Shown here: piece by piece, positions 34,906-47,040 of the stretch
Numbering within the stretch: position 1 is the stretch's first letter
Layout: each line of letters opens with the position of its first letter
Assembly (NCBI RefSeq): GCF_050624435.1
Contig: NC_134539.1
Span: 145,424,025-145,488,024, forward strand
Length of the DNA stretch: 64,000 nucleotides
Origin: Tenrec ecaudatus
Taxonomy: Eukaryota > Chordata > Mammalia > Afrosoricida > Tenrecidae
Direction of reading: 5' to 3'
The notes under the pieces: model-generated
The model's database searches: none
What the model saw: only the letters and a program-made list of their open reading frames with translations
What the model was told of the DNA's origin: nothing
Translations under genes and position numbers: made by a program

Positions 34906-35386
34906 ACTCAAAACCCATACTACCATACGATGAAATGTGGAGCAGTAATGTAGTTGCTAAGACTTTTCTAGTCATGGATTTGGTCGTGCCCGTCCTTTAG
35001 ATGGGACCAAGCAGATTTGGGGGGAGTACTCATTTACTAATGGGTCTGAGTAAGAGAAGGTGGGGGAAACTGCTGATAGGATCATGCAATTCAGTTGTGA
35101 GTGATTGTTAACAGGGTGCATTGCGATAGTAAAATATCTAACATGAAGAAGGATCCAGTTTGCCATCCCATTGGGTAGAAAAGGAGCCATCTCGGGAGGA
35201 GGGATCTTATTTCCATCCAGAGAGAAGAGCCCCAAGTGGAACATGTCCTTTGGACTCTAGAAGCTGGGAGACCGAGAGCTGTGACACCAGAAGAGCGGCA
35301 GCAGGAAAACCAAAAACATGGGACAGAGCTGTGGACTTCCTGTTGTGGACACAGCTGAGTTCCTTTGGGCAGATGGCTTGCTTGTG

Positions 35387-35388
<2 letters not shown>

Positions 35389-35429
<41 letters not shown>
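35389..35429. repeat. (GT)n microsatellite
   Basis: About 20 uninterrupted GT units. Confidence 0.9.
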
Positions 35430-35514
35430 TCCTAGCTACTTCATAGGGGAAGGTAGGCCTACTGATCTATGAAGCGGGGCATCTTTGAGCTAGGAAAGGC
35501 TCCCCTCGTCATGC

Positions 35515-35665
35515 AGCTGTAATAAACGGACGACCTTGGAAGCAGATCTTCCAGCCCCAGTCAAGCCTTCAGATGCGTTCAGCTTCAATGCCATCTGAAT
35601 TAGAATCACCAAGCTCAGCCATTTCCAAAATCTGGACCTACAGAAACTATGTGAGCTAGAATCAG
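35515..35665 (+). mobile_element. MLT1-type LTR fragment
   Basis: ccttggaagcagatcttcca and gccccagtcaagccttcaga match the central part of MLT1 LTRs. Confidence 0.55.
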
Positions 35666-35779
35666 CATTGCTGCCTCCCACCTCTAAGTCTTAGGGTTCT
35701 TCGTAACTCAGCGATCATTGAGCAGTGCACATGAGTTCTTTCCAAGTGCTTCTTCTATTGTCAGAGCTACTTAGAAGTG

Positions 35780-35940
35780 GTCCAAGTGAAGGGGCAGTAG
35801 AGACAAGGAAGACCCTCAATACAATTGACACTGGTGCTGAAACAATGGGCTCCAATGTAGAGCTATTGTGAGGGTGGCAAGGGACGGGGCAGTGCTTAGG
35901 ATCTAGAACGAACTGAACAGCATCAAACAACAACCCAGAG
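35780..35940 (+). mobile_element. RTE LINE 3' end, sense
   Basis: gacaaggaagaccctcaata, gaacgaactgaacagcatca and a final aacaacaaccc. Short and diverged. Confidence 0.5.
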
Positions 35941-35959
35941 CTGACACTCAAGACTCCCT

Positions 35960-36895
35960 GAAAGGTCACTGTCAGTGAGCTTAATCCAACTCATAGCCAC
36001 CCTCCAGGGATGGAGTAGAATTGCCCTTGTGGGTTCCAGAGACTGTAAATCTTCTTTTTTAAATAAGTGATTTTATTGGGGACTCTTACAGCTCTTATAA
36101 CAATCCATACATCAATTGTATCAAGCACATTTGTACATAGGTTGCCATCATCATTTTCAAAACATTTTCTTTCCACTTGAGCTCTTGGTATCAGCTTTTC
36201 TTTTTTCTCTCCCTTACCCACCCTCCCACCCTCATGGCAGCTTGATAAATTAGAAATTATTATTTTCATATCGTACACCATCTTCTGTCTCCCTTCCTCC
36301 ACGGTTTCTGTTGTTCATTCCCTTTGGGGGTGTGGTGTTATACACTGATCATTGTGATTGGTTCCCCTTTCCCTACCCTCAATGGTATCACTATTCCCAT
36401 TACTGTTCCTGAGGGGTTTATCTGTCCTGGATTCCGTGTGTTGAGAGCTCTTATCTGTACCCGTGCACATGATCTGGCCTAGCTGGATTTGTAAGGTAGA
36501 ACTGGGGTCATGATAGTGGGGAGGAGGAAACTTTAAAGAACTAGAGGAATCTTGTGTGTTTCATAGGTGCTATGTTGCACCCTGGATGGTCATCCCTTCC
36601 TTGTGACCCTTCTGTGAGGGGATGTCCAACTGTCTACAGATGGGCTTTGGTTCTCTACTCCAACTCCTCTCATGCACATCGATATGATTGTTTGTTCTGG
36701 GTCTTCTGATGCCTGATACCTGATCCTGTTGACACCTTGTGAGCACACAGGCTGGCGTGCTTCTTCCCCGAGGCTGTAAATCTTTGTGGGAGCAGAAAGA
36801 CTCATCTTTCTCCCAAGGAGAAACTGGTGGCTTTGAACCAACCCTGTGGTCAGCAGCCCAATGACAACACTGCTCACAACACTGCCAGGGCTCAT
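35960..36895 (-). repeat. AfroSINE, antisense, split by a family B LINE
   Basis: The 3' half lies at 35960-36053 and the 5' half at 36774-36895. The 11-bp duplication ctgtaaatctt at the break proves later insertion. Confidence 0.7.
36054..36773 (-). mobile_element. LINE 3' end (family B), antisense, inserted in a SINE with target duplication
   Basis: A T-rich start (antisense poly-A) leads into gattttattggggactctt. The insertion is bounded by the 11-mer ctgtaaatctt at 36043-36053 and 36774-36784. Removing it rejoins an antisense AfroSINE (35960-36053 and 36774-36895). Poly(A) plus a duplication of this length is the signature of L1-type retrotransposition. Confidence 0.75.
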
Positions 36896-36914
36896 TACAA
36901 TTTGGCAAGGGTAG

Positions 36915-37350
36915 TGTGTTCATCTGGGTGGACTAGAGAAACAAATTCATAGACACTCATGTGTATAGGAAAAATCTTTATATAAAGAGTAACTGTACAT
37001 TAAGAAAGCATCGCCGTCCAGTCCAGATCAAGTCCATAAGCCCAACATTAGCCCATATGTCCAATACTAGTCCATAAATTCCTCTTTAGACTCACACAGC
37101 CATGCAATAATGATGAATGGAGGAAGATCACAGGCCAGTAGGTGGAAAGTCTTGTGGATCAAGTGGCAACAGAAGCATCTCAGTGCTGGCAGGGGTCTCC
37201 CCATGGCTTCTACAGCTCCCAGGGCTCTGGCTGCATCTACATCGTAGCTCCATGGGCTTGTCTCCCAGGGAATGAGCCTGTATTCTGCCTCAGTGAGCTA
37301 TTTATCATCTTAGTGCGTCCAAATGAGGTCAGCAAACTGTAACCTGATAC
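36915..37350. repeat. Family C repeat, copy 2
   Basis: Starts gtggactagagaaacaaatt; the ending is truncated compared with copies 1, 3 and 4. It lies right after the split SINE at 36895. Confidence 0.6.
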
Positions 37351-38417
37351 CACAGGTAGCAAGTATATTATTATAATTAAAAACCCTTGCATTTTTAAAG
37401 GATTTATTTTAAAATGTAAAACAAACAAAACCAAAACACCAGCAACATTTATCTGACATTCATACCCCTAACACTCAGAAATAATTATATTTAGCATTTT
37501 GTCATTTTTGGGGGGTGGGGGTGGAGGGGTTTCTATTGCTTAAAACATAAGAAGGCAACAAAACAATAAGGATTTCTGGAACAAAATGGGCTTCTTGCTT
37601 GGACTACTTGTATAGGCAATAAACAGATCTGGTTGGTAGCATCACGAATTCAAACTGCCTGAAGCTCGAAAGCCCAGACTCCTGTTTCAAAGCCAGAGCA
37701 CCCGTCTTTTTCAGCCTGTTTCAGAGGCCCTGCAGAGGACAGTCGGTTGGTGGGGGAGGGCAGTATGCACCATTTTGCTCATTGGAAAGACATTGCAGCC
37801 TGCTGGCGAGAGGGTTGGGCCCCTGGAAAAAAAATCATTACAGTCAGCTTGAGAGCTTAGGCCATAGCACTGATTCTTCTAATGTAATGACATTTTCACA
37901 GAATGAAAAGCCTGCTATTTTTGCAACCTGGAGAGGTAATTTGGATTAGAGAAACCCATCAGTAGAAACGGCCCAATTGCAGGCTCTCTATTAAGTTATT
38001 ATGTGGTCCATTTGGTCCCATAAGTAGACTCCCCGTTCAAAATGTTTTTCTTCCTAAATGTGTAGGGCACCAGGTTGCCGCCGGTAGAGTTCAGCTGCAT
38101 CCTCCCCAGCCAGCCTGCAAGGAAGCCAGTAGCCCAGGACGCACTACTCCTCCATGGGCAGTCCACTGAAGAAAGATTGAACTTCAACCTCCAAGAGTTG
38201 GCTATCAGCTTAAAGCACAGCAGAATGTGGCCCTTCCATCGCAGATAATACAAGTGCACTAGTGTCTATGAACTCACAGAGGCCAGCAAGGTGCCTATGG
38301 CTGATGGAGGTGGATCTCAGGGAGTCTATTTTTCTCTTGGATTATGGTGGGATGGTCTTCTAGATGCAAGGGTGTCTCTCTTATGTGAAATTCAGTGTCT
38401 AAAAGGAGATTCTAAGC

Positions 38418-38570
38418 CATAAAACCAAATGCATTGCCATCACATCCATTCTGACTCACGGTGACCCTACTAAGGGTTGCTGAGATTGTAAATCTTACAG
38501 CCTCGCCTTTCTCCTGAGGGACAGCTGACAACCCCAGGTCTAACCCCTGTAGCACCAGAGGTCCTCCCAA
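38418..38570 (-). repeat. AfroSINE, antisense, shortened
   Basis: ccattctgactcacggtgac and gcaccagaggtcctccc mark the ends; part of the body is deleted. Confidence 0.5.
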
Positions 38571-38732
38571 GAACCTTATAGCATAAAAAAACAATTTCTC
38601 TAATTTTAAGGGGCGTATGTAACTTGGATTACCAAGTCTGCCAGTATAGAGACTCTTCTTCCTGAGCCATTCAACTCAGTGAGTGTCTGATCACACTTCC
38701 CATCTGTTCGCCTGAGGCCATTCTCTTTTTAA

Positions 38733-38945
38733 AAACCGGTTTATTGGCACACACTCCACCCTTCATGCAGTTCAATCAGTCAGTCATATTAAGAAGAGTC
38801 ATGCAATCTTGACCACAATCGATTTGAGAACATTTCCTTCTTTCTGGCACGCATGGTTCTTAGCTCCCCATTTCTCCCCAACCTTCCCTGCCATGCCTCC
38901 AAGAAACTATTAAAATCCAGTGACTGTTGTGTCCCCCCCCCCTTT
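38733..38945 (-). mobile_element. LINE-like 3' end, antisense, third type
   Basis: Antisense of an aataaaccggttttt terminus, then a non-coding stretch unlike families A and B. It is followed by an antisense SINE 5' part. Family not recognised. Confidence 0.4.
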
Positions 38946-38974
38946 TATGTCCACTGCTTTCTTATTTTGACTGT

Positions 38975-39108
38975 GGATGGGTGGTAGCACGGTAATCTTT
39001 ATAGAAGCCGATCATCCCCTCTTTCTTTCAAGGAGCCACTGGTAGATTTGAACCACTGACCTTCTGGTTAACAGTCAGCCTCATAACCACTGGGCCACCA
39101 GGGCTCCT
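38975..39108 (-). repeat. AfroSINE 5' part, antisense
   Basis: gagccactggtagatttgaa to gggccaccagggctcc; the tail half is missing. Confidence 0.6.
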
Positions 39109-39149
39109 TTGTTACTGTTTTTATAGGCTTACATTCCCTTTCTCCATTT

Positions 39150-39280
39150 CTGCATGTGTGAGGATGTGTGTGCTGGATGTGCATGCATGGGAGCGTGCTT
39201 GTGTGCGGTGTGTCTGTGAGAATGTGTGGTCTTTTGGTGTGGGCATGTGCACATATGCATGCATGTGTTTGCAGGCGAGG
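39150..39280. repeat. Degenerate TG-rich, alternating purine-pyrimidine tract
   Basis: Repeated tgtg, gcatgc and gtgtgt strings for about 130 bp, without a fixed unit. Confidence 0.7.
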
Positions 39281-40071
39281 TGTCTTCGTGGGGTGTGCCA
39301 ATGCTGCCTCCTAGTGGTCTTTATTGCTTAACTTAACGACTTGCTCTCAAACTAAGACTTGGGATCGAAATCGCCCATGTGTCATGCACTGGGCAAGTCC
39401 ACACGTCTCACTGCTTTTAGTCAATCTTCAAAAACATCCCAGGAGAAAGATAAAGAAACCAAAGCTCCTTGTGTCTGTAACTTGTGGTACCCAGATGACA
39501 AGCTACCAAGTGGAAGACTTCCACAGTTATGTGACTCGGGAAGCTATGCATGTTCACAATGGCTTCCTGGCTTTACATGCACTCTCAGCCTGGGAGCTCA
39601 CAGCTGGGGAGAGGTACGACGGGTTGGTAGGAGACACGTTTAATGACGCGAGGCTAGCAGGTGCCGGCTAGCGTACGATTAAGAGGGCAGAGGGGAGGAC
39701 AGCAGTTGACCTGTTGACAGCTTCTAGCAGGAACTGCTCAGGGAGAGAGGGAAAGCTCAGTAGTGAAAATCGGTGTGGGACAGGAATGCAGCTGACTTCT
39801 GAAGGAGGGACGAATGCAGAATCATTCTACTAAAACCCACGCCTCATTTTAATAGTGAAGAAAATCAAACTGGCCTCATCCTCCTTGGTGGCAATATATA
39901 CCTTTGGAGACATAAACAGAAGGTTCTGAATCATTTCCAAGCCAATGTAAGGTGTTTTCTGGCTAGTGGATTATTTTGATATTTACCTCTTATGTGTTTA
40001 CAAATATCTGTAATAATTCTGGGTACTTATCAGTTGCTTTCCATCTAGATAGTTGAGAGTTTTTTGTGCAT

Positions 40072-40555
40072 TCATTTTGATCCATAACATCTTGAATATG
40101 AAAAAGACTCAATATAAATGACTGACTGAAATCTGATTAAAAGGTTATCAACTTGGTGCCCGGCTATCAAAGGAGATAGTGTCTGGGGTCTTAAAGGCAT
40201 GAAGATAAACAAGTGGCCATCTAGCTCAGAAGCAACAAAGCCCACATGGAAGAACACACCAGCCTGCGCGATCACGTGGTCCTGAAGGGAACAGTTATCA
40301 GGCATCAAAGAACAAAAAATCATATCATTGGCTGCACACCTCCATGATACGATTGCCGAGGACAAATGGGTGCATAAGCAAATGTGGCGAAGAAAGCTGA
40401 TGGTGCCCGGCTATCAAAAGAGATAGTGTCTGGGGTCTTAAAGGCTTAAAGGTGAACAAGTGACCATCTAGCTCAGAAGCAAAAAAGCCCACATGGAAGA
40501 AGCACACCAGCCTGTGTGATCTCGAGGTGCCAAAGGGACCAGGTATAAGGCATCA

Positions 40556-40621
<66 letters not shown>

Positions 40622-41268
40622 TAGTGAATGAAGGGGGAAGTGCAGAGTGGAGACCCAAAGCCCATTTGTCGGCCACTGGAGATCCCCTCATAGAGGGGTT
40701 TAGAGAGGAGATGGGTCAGTCAGGGTGCCATGTAGTACCGATGAAGAACACAGATTTCCCCCAGATCCTGGATGCTTCCTCCCCCCAACTACCGTGATCT
40801 GAATTCTACCTTGCAGGACTGGATAGGGCAGAGGTTGTACACTGGTGCATATGGGAGCTGGAGGCACAGGGAATCCAGGGTGGATGATACCTTCAGGACC
40901 AGGGGTGTAACGGGTGATACTGGGAGAGTGGGTTGGAAAGGGGGAACCAGTTACAAGGATCCACATTTGACCTCCTCCCTGGGGTACGGACGGCAGAGAA
41001 GGGGGCGATGGGAGACTCCGGATAGGGCAAGATATGACAAAATAACAATCTATAAATTATCAAGGAGTCATGAAGGAGGGGGGAGCGTGGAGGGAGGGGA
41101 AAAAAAGAGGACCTGATGCAAAGGGCTTAAGTGGAGAGCAAATGCTTTGAAACTGTTTAGGGCAAAGAATGTACGGATGTGCTTTATACAATTGATGTAT
41201 GTATATGTATGGATTGTGATGAGTTCTATGAGCCCGTAATAAAATGTAAAAAAAATTAAAATAAAAAG
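40072..41268 (+). mobile_element. LINE 3' end (family B), sense, longest copy
   Basis: Ends gagcccgtaataaaatgt plus an A-rich tail. It contains a 247-bp internal near-duplication: ggtgcccggctatcaa occurs at 40155 and again at 40402. An (AT)n tract of about 58 bp at 40562 sits in the second unit. No coding frame. Confidence 0.65.
40562..40619. repeat. (AT)n microsatellite inside a family B LINE
   Basis: About 29 uninterrupted AT units. Confidence 0.9.
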
Positions 41269-41439
41269 ATTATCAGCTTGTGCATGCATACTAGGTCCAG
41301 AGACACTGGTAGTCTTGAAAGAATAAATAAAATATTGGTAGATGATGTTAACTTTCAGAAAAAAATAGTCAAAGAGAGAACTTGTAGCAGTGTAAAAAGC
41401 AAACAAACAAAAAAACCCTCATACAGATATTGAAATATT

Positions 41440-41995
41440 TCAACTATCCTGACATTGGAAATATAAATGAAAACGCGACGCTGTTTTTAGAAGTAGGATG
41501 AGCATAGGAGGAAAACTTGCTTGTGTGAAACTACAACTCTCATAAACAGTTACGTGAGCCTGCCAATTTGCAAAAGAGTACTACCAAGCAATTTGGCAGC
41601 GCTTCCCAAAGCCTTAACCAGTTTCTTTTATATCCCTAGCTGAAATCACAACCAAGATGCAAATACCCCAAGATCTTCACTGCAATATTATTTATGAGCA
41701 AATTTTTATAAAAGACAGAAATTGCCATATCCAACCACCAGAGATTAATTAAGCACAGTTTGGTAGAACTAAATGATGGAATAATAAGTAGATATTTAAG
41801 ATGGTGGTTTTGTACAAATGCGTCTGTACATTACGTTTGAGAAAATATGTCCCCTAAGGTTAATAGTAACTGTTCCTGGATGGCAGGCTTATGCATACTT
41901 TTGTGTTCTTCATTACAATCTTCAGTGTTTTTCAATTTCCTTACAGCAGCATGAGCACTTCTATAAATCAGGGGGGTGGAATGAAACTCAAAAAT
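41440..41995 (+). mobile_element. Old L1M-type 3' end, sense
   Basis: The outline ctgcaatattatttatgagc, accaccagagattaattaag, gatggaataataagtagata and tttaagatggtggttttgta follows the L1M 3' UTR layout (single-copy text about small-island insertion, then a T-rich tail). Diverged; no open frame. Confidence 0.55.
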
Positions 41996-42729
41996 TGGAA
42001 ACTAATATCTACTTTGGGCATTGATCTTCAGGGGAATTAAGACATCAAAAGAGAATGCCTCTTAGGACCTATATAGATTTTCTATAGAATTTAAAATTAA
42101 GAGACGTTACTGTGTCTGTTAGGTTTGCATTTGGTTTTAGAAAGAAAATTTTTAAAAAATAAAGAAAGAAAGAAAAATTAAAGTAACGGTTGTTGAAACC
42201 AAATAGAGGCAGCCACTTGCTCTCTGCTGGAGATACTATAATTTAATAGAGCAAGCATTCCAAATATACAGCTCATTAAATTTAATACTTGCAACAAAAT
42301 CTAGCTCTAGTTCAAATTGTGCATTGTGATCATCTTTCTACAGTAATCAGTAAAAGGTCATGTTTTCCCAGTTTGTGTAACAATTGGGTTCCCATTCTTT
42401 AGCATTAAGTAGTCTAATTCTTAATTTCAAGTTTGTATTTTGAAAACAAACAGGTCCTCTTTCAACATGAGAAGTACAGCGTAACCAACTTCCCACACAG
42501 GAAAGAAAAACAATTATTTTGTTCAGGGTCCTGTTTATTTTATCGTTATCAACGAAGCTGTTTGTTTTTGAAACGAGCCTCCGACTTGCATTTGAGTCAA
42601 TTGTAGCTTTTAGGAAGTGTCTCTTTCAATTTCACCATTTTTCATGGCTTGCTCAAAGATCCAAACTAGAGTCCAACATATATTTCCATGGGGGGCATGC
42701 TTGGTTTACCAGCAGCTGATAACCTAAGA

Positions 42730-42912
42730 GCAGATAAGTCAAACCCTTTTGGAAGAACCCTTTCAGTTGAGCCCATCCAGAAGAAAGCTCTGGAACACTG
42801 CTTTCGCCAAGATGACAGCCAAGAATAGTCCTGGAATAGTCTGGAATAGTCCTCCTCTGTAACACACGGGGTCGCCGCACATCAGAACCAATCCACGGCC
42901 ATGGGTTAGTTG
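42730..42912 (+). mobile_element. RTE or SINE 3' end, sense, diverged
   Basis: cggggtcgccgcacatcaga and ccaatccacggccatggg correspond to the shared gtcgctatgagtcggaatcg-type tail. It contains a small cctggaatagt duplication at 42829-42850. Confidence 0.4.
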
Positions 42913-43844
42913 GCTGTTTATATACTTCCACAGGCTTTCTAACTATAGTTCAGTGTCTTCTTTCTCTCCTGTGTTCTGTCATAACGTATTAGTACATATG
43001 CTTTTAAAACAGGTGGTGTCACAGGAATCCACATATGGTGCTTTTGTATTATCCCCTCTCCCTCATATGGTAATTAAGCACATGTTGTTATAGGCGTTTA
43101 GAGAGCAGAAAGCCAGCTTCGTGTTCTTTCCCACTCCCAAAGCTCTGCTGTTACTGGAGCCAGTTGACAACCCAATTTGTCAATGTCCTTCTCTGGGGAG
43201 GGAACCCAACAACCCCTGCCCCCAAGCTCCAGAGGTGAGAAGTCAAGTTGACCCAATAAGATGCCCCATCCCCTGACCGTGCTCCTTAGATGAATATTCT
43301 CACCTGATTCGCGTTACTAATGAGAAACTGGGGTTCAGAAAAGTGGATCTTCCTGGCCAGCTTGATAAATTAGTGAGCTGTTGGGTGGACATCTTCCACC
43401 TTCTGAGCAGAGAGAAGCCAAGAAGGTGCATCTGCATCCATCCCGTGATTCCATCAACATGTGTACCCGATCTACGTGTGCTCGGTCCTCTAGAAGCTGC
43501 TGGGTCCACTATGGTGAACTCAACAGCTGTGGTTTTGCCCCTGTGGGCCTACCACCTAATTGGTGAAGCAGATCTTTAAAAAAAAATAACACGAGTGGCC
43601 ACATCGTGACAATTGTTGATAAAGACAATGCAGAGAAAGAACAGGGATCTTTGAAAGATAATTCGGAGGGAGCATTGTCACACACTGAAAATCAGTGGCA
43701 AACTCTCAGAGCATGACAGTTAAGCTGAGATGAAAAGCCGGACGTCAAAGTACTCCCTGGAGGAGGAACCATCCTTGAGTTACCTACACAAGTGTTGGGT
43801 GTTGAGTGTTTATTGGATTAAAAAATTGAGGCTGTTGTGTGTAC
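42913..43844. other. Intergenic, nothing recognised
   Basis: No repeat landmarks and no supported coding region. Confidence 0.45.
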
Positions 43845-44001
43845 CTCTGAGTCATTCATTTCCACTCATGATGACCCTGTGTGGTCCCATCCTGAGACAT
43901 CCCCACAGTTGTTACGTTGGAATCCATTGTTACAGTCACTGTGTCAATTCATTCCATTGATAATTTTCCTCTTTTTTTCTGCCCTTTTGTTTTATTGTTG
44001 T

Positions 44002-44500
44002 TGATGTTTACAAGCATTTTATTCAGTTCATTACAGCGGGAAAGTTCCCAGCGATGTTATACATGTACAAGTGAGGTATTCTGTGTTAGTGCAGGAGCCA
44101 GTGGGTGACCTGGGACTTGGAGCATTGAGGCCAAGGAGAAGGCACTGTGGTTCAGTCAGACCTGCCAAGAGAGCCTGTGCAGAGGACAGCTGGTGTTCTG
44201 ACACTGACAGCTGCTGTTGTTCACAGGTGGTCACACTGGGAGGCAAGTCTTCAGCATTATATAGTTTTCATGATGGCAAGGGACAGGTATTAAAGAAATA
44301 GAAGCCATGTTTTGGGGTTGAGCAATAGCATGTGGAGCTGAACTTTGGAACAATGGTGTGATGGTGGGCCACAGAGAGGTGAAGCTGCTGCATAGCTCCC
44401 TTTCTGTCTTCCTTCCCACTGTACCCCCATCTGTCAGCCACAGAACCTGATGTCCAGAGTCTCACACTACACCAATAAAATCCCCTGTGCTTCTTATACA
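44002..44500 (-). other. Unidentified insertion in the RTE copy, with aataaa near its 3' end
   Basis: This block has no counterpart in the other RTE ends. On the minus strand it ends ctgaataaaatgcttgtaaa, then catcaacaaca, which looks like a polyadenylated 3' end. It could be a retrocopied transcript or an unknown repeat. Confidence 0.4.
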
Positions 44501-45561
44501 CCAAGTCAGCATGATGTCCTTTTCCATGGACTGGTCTCTCCTGATGACATATCAATGGTATGTGAGATAAAGTCTCACTCTCCTCACGTCAAAGGAGCAC
44601 TTGGCTACACTTTTTCCAAGACAGATTTTTTTTTTTGCTTCTTGCAGTCCATTGTAATCTCAATATTCTTTGTCAACACCATAAATCAAATGCACTAAAT
44701 CCTCTTTGGTCTTCTTTATTCACTGTCCAACTTTCACAAGTCTATGGGGAAATTGATGACACCATGGCTTGGATCAGATGCACCGTAGCCTCAGAGTGGC
44801 GTCCTTGCTCTTCGGCACTTTCAGGAGGTCTCCTGCAGGAGATTTCCCAGGGCAATCTGTCATTTGGCTTTTTGACTATTGCTTTCCTGAACATGGATTG
44901 TGGATACAAGCAAAACGAAGTCCTTCGCAACATTGCTCTTTTCTCCATTTATCGGAATGTTGTCTGTTGGTCCACGTGTGAGGCTTTTGGATTCTTTACA
45001 TTGAATCATGATCCATACGAAAGCCTGCAGTCCTTGATCTTCACCAGCAAGTGCTTTGAGTCTTTGTTTTCAGCAAGCAAGGTTGTGCCATCTGCGAATT
45101 GCAGGTTAACAAGCCTTCTGCCAATCCTGACACCATATTCTTCTTCACACAGAGTCTAGTTTAGCAGATACTTTGCTCACATATAGAGTGAATAAGTCTG
45201 GTGAAAGGATACAGCCCTTATGCACACCTTTCCTTACTTTAAACTGAAAAGTCTTCTCTTGCTCAGTTCGAATGACCACCTCTTGATCCATGTACATAAG
45301 TACAATGAAGTTTTCTGGAATTCCTATTTTGCATCGTTGGCCAAATGGCATTGCATAGTCAAAAAGATGCAAATAAATATCTTTCTGGTATCCTCTGCTT
45401 TCAGCCAAGACCTATCTGACCTCACCAATAATAATTCTAGTTTCTTGTCCTCTTTAGAATCCCAGTTGAATTTCCGATAGTTCTCTGTTGATATATGGCT
45501 GCAACTGTTGTTAAAGTATCATCAGCATAATTTTACTTGCACGTAACAGTAATGGCTTTTC

Positions 45562-46137
45562 TGTCTTAGCCTGGGCAGACTAGAGAAACAAACTCATAAA
45601 CACGCATATGGATGAGGGAGAGTTTTATATAAAGGGTAATTGTACATTAAGAAAGCATCCCAAACCAGTCCAGTCCAATATTAACTCCTATGTCCAATAC
45701 CGATCTATAAAGTCCTCTTCAGATTCACGAAACATATGCAATGACGCTGAATGCAGGAGGATCACAGGCCAGTGGGTAAAAAAATCTTTGGACCCAGTGG
45801 CATTGTAAGCATCTCAGCTCTGGCAGAAGTCTCTTACGGGGCTTATCTGGCTTCAGAGGTTTGGTTGCATCAGGGTAGGTCCATGCGGCTTCTCTAGCTC
45901 AGGGCGCTAGTGTAGTTCCATGTGTCTTGTTAGCTGCAATGTCTCCCAGGGAGTGAGCAGAGATCCTTTCTTGCCTCCAACAAGGAAAACACAGATTTCC
46001 CAGAATTCTCAGGAAAGGGCCATGCCCTCACAGTGGGCTCATTGGCTATGACCCGATTGACAAACTAGACTCCACCCCTTCACTCTTAATTCTTTTAAGT
46101 CCCAAATTGACACCAGATTATGTAACTACCACATTTT
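45562..46137. repeat. Family C repeat, copy 3, inserted in RTE
   Basis: cagactagagaaacaaactc to attatgtaactaccacattt. It interrupts the antisense RTE reverse transcriptase, so it is younger than that copy. Confidence 0.65.
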
Positions 46138-47040
46138 TGTTAGATAATTTCCACTCTCTGCTGGGTCAGTTTCCTTTTGATTGGGACAAACACGGATGTC
46201 TTCTTGTTAGTTGGCCAGGTAGCTAGCTTCCAACTTTCTTGCCATAGATAAATAAGTACTGCCAGCGCTTCTTCAGCTGGTGGACACATTTCAGTCGGTG
46301 TTCCTGGAGTCCTGTTTTTCTCTAATGCCTTCAGTAGAGCTTGGGTTTCTTTAAATCTTGTTGGCTCTTGGTCAAATGTTAACACTTGAAGTGGTTGAGT
46401 GTGAACCCATTCTTTTTGGCACACCAGCTCTCTTTATTCCTTCCATTCTTTTGATGCTTCCTACACAGACCAATATTTTACCCATTGAATCCTTCATCAG
46501 TGCAACTCAAGGCTTGGCTTTTTTACTTAACTTTTTTTTTTTTCAGATTGAAATATGCTGAGCGTATTCTTTCTTTTTTGGCTTGCTATTCCAAGTCTTT
46601 TCACATTTATAATAATATTTTACTTTGTATTCTCGAGCTTCCCTTTGAAAATTTATGTTTAGCTCATTTCCTCCAGTGTTTCTTTTATTTGCTTTTGCTA
46701 CTCTGTTCAAGAGTGAGTTATGGAGTCACTTCTGACACATACGTTGACGTTTGTTCCTTTTCAACGAGCGTTTGCATCTGCATGTGTGATGTTCTTGATG
46801 CCATTCAACAGCCCCTCTGGTCTTCAATCATTAGTGTTTACGGCGCCAGATTTGTCTGTTCTTAAGATGTTCTCAAAATTCAGGCGTGATACATGCAAGG
46901 TTATGTTTTGTCTCTCATGAACTTATTTTCATTTTCTTCACATTCAACCTGAACTAACATATGAGCAATTGGAGGTCTGTTCCACAGTCATGGTCTAGCC
47001 TCATTTGGGCGAAAATCATAGAAACCTTTACTAAACAAAA

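Larger units (their letters stand above)
37351..40071. other. Intergenic, partly unique
   Basis: Between the listed SINE and LINE fragments (38418, 38733, 38975) and the TG tract, nothing is recognised. Open frames at 39324-39671 show no family features. Confidence 0.45.
43845..46430 (-). pseudogene. Degenerate RTE-class LINE reverse transcriptase, broken by two insertions
   Basis: Read on the minus strand, 46424-46140 ends WKLATWPTNKKTSVFVPIKR, the start of an RTE reverse transcriptase. After an inserted repeat (45562-46137) it resumes with QPYINREL, YQKDIYLHLFDYAMPFG, VRKGVHKGCILSPDLFTLYV and LQFADGTTLL, the last at the FADD catalytic motif position. Stops and frameshifts are frequent, so it is inactive. 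The 3' part (44505 down to 43845) is split again by an unidentified block at about 44002-44500. Its tail matches the antisense RTE 3' ends found throughout the window. Confidence 0.75.

Noticed and set aside
40473-40691. Frames rich in Ile-Tyr
   Set aside because: They are translations of the (AT)n microsatellite.
40072-41268. A protein-coding gene because of the aataaa end
   Set aside because: The sequence recurs elsewhere as a truncated antisense repeat, so the signal is that of a LINE 3' end.
44635-45159. 174-residue plus-strand frame
   Set aside because: It lies opposite the degenerate RTE reverse transcriptase and is its shadow.
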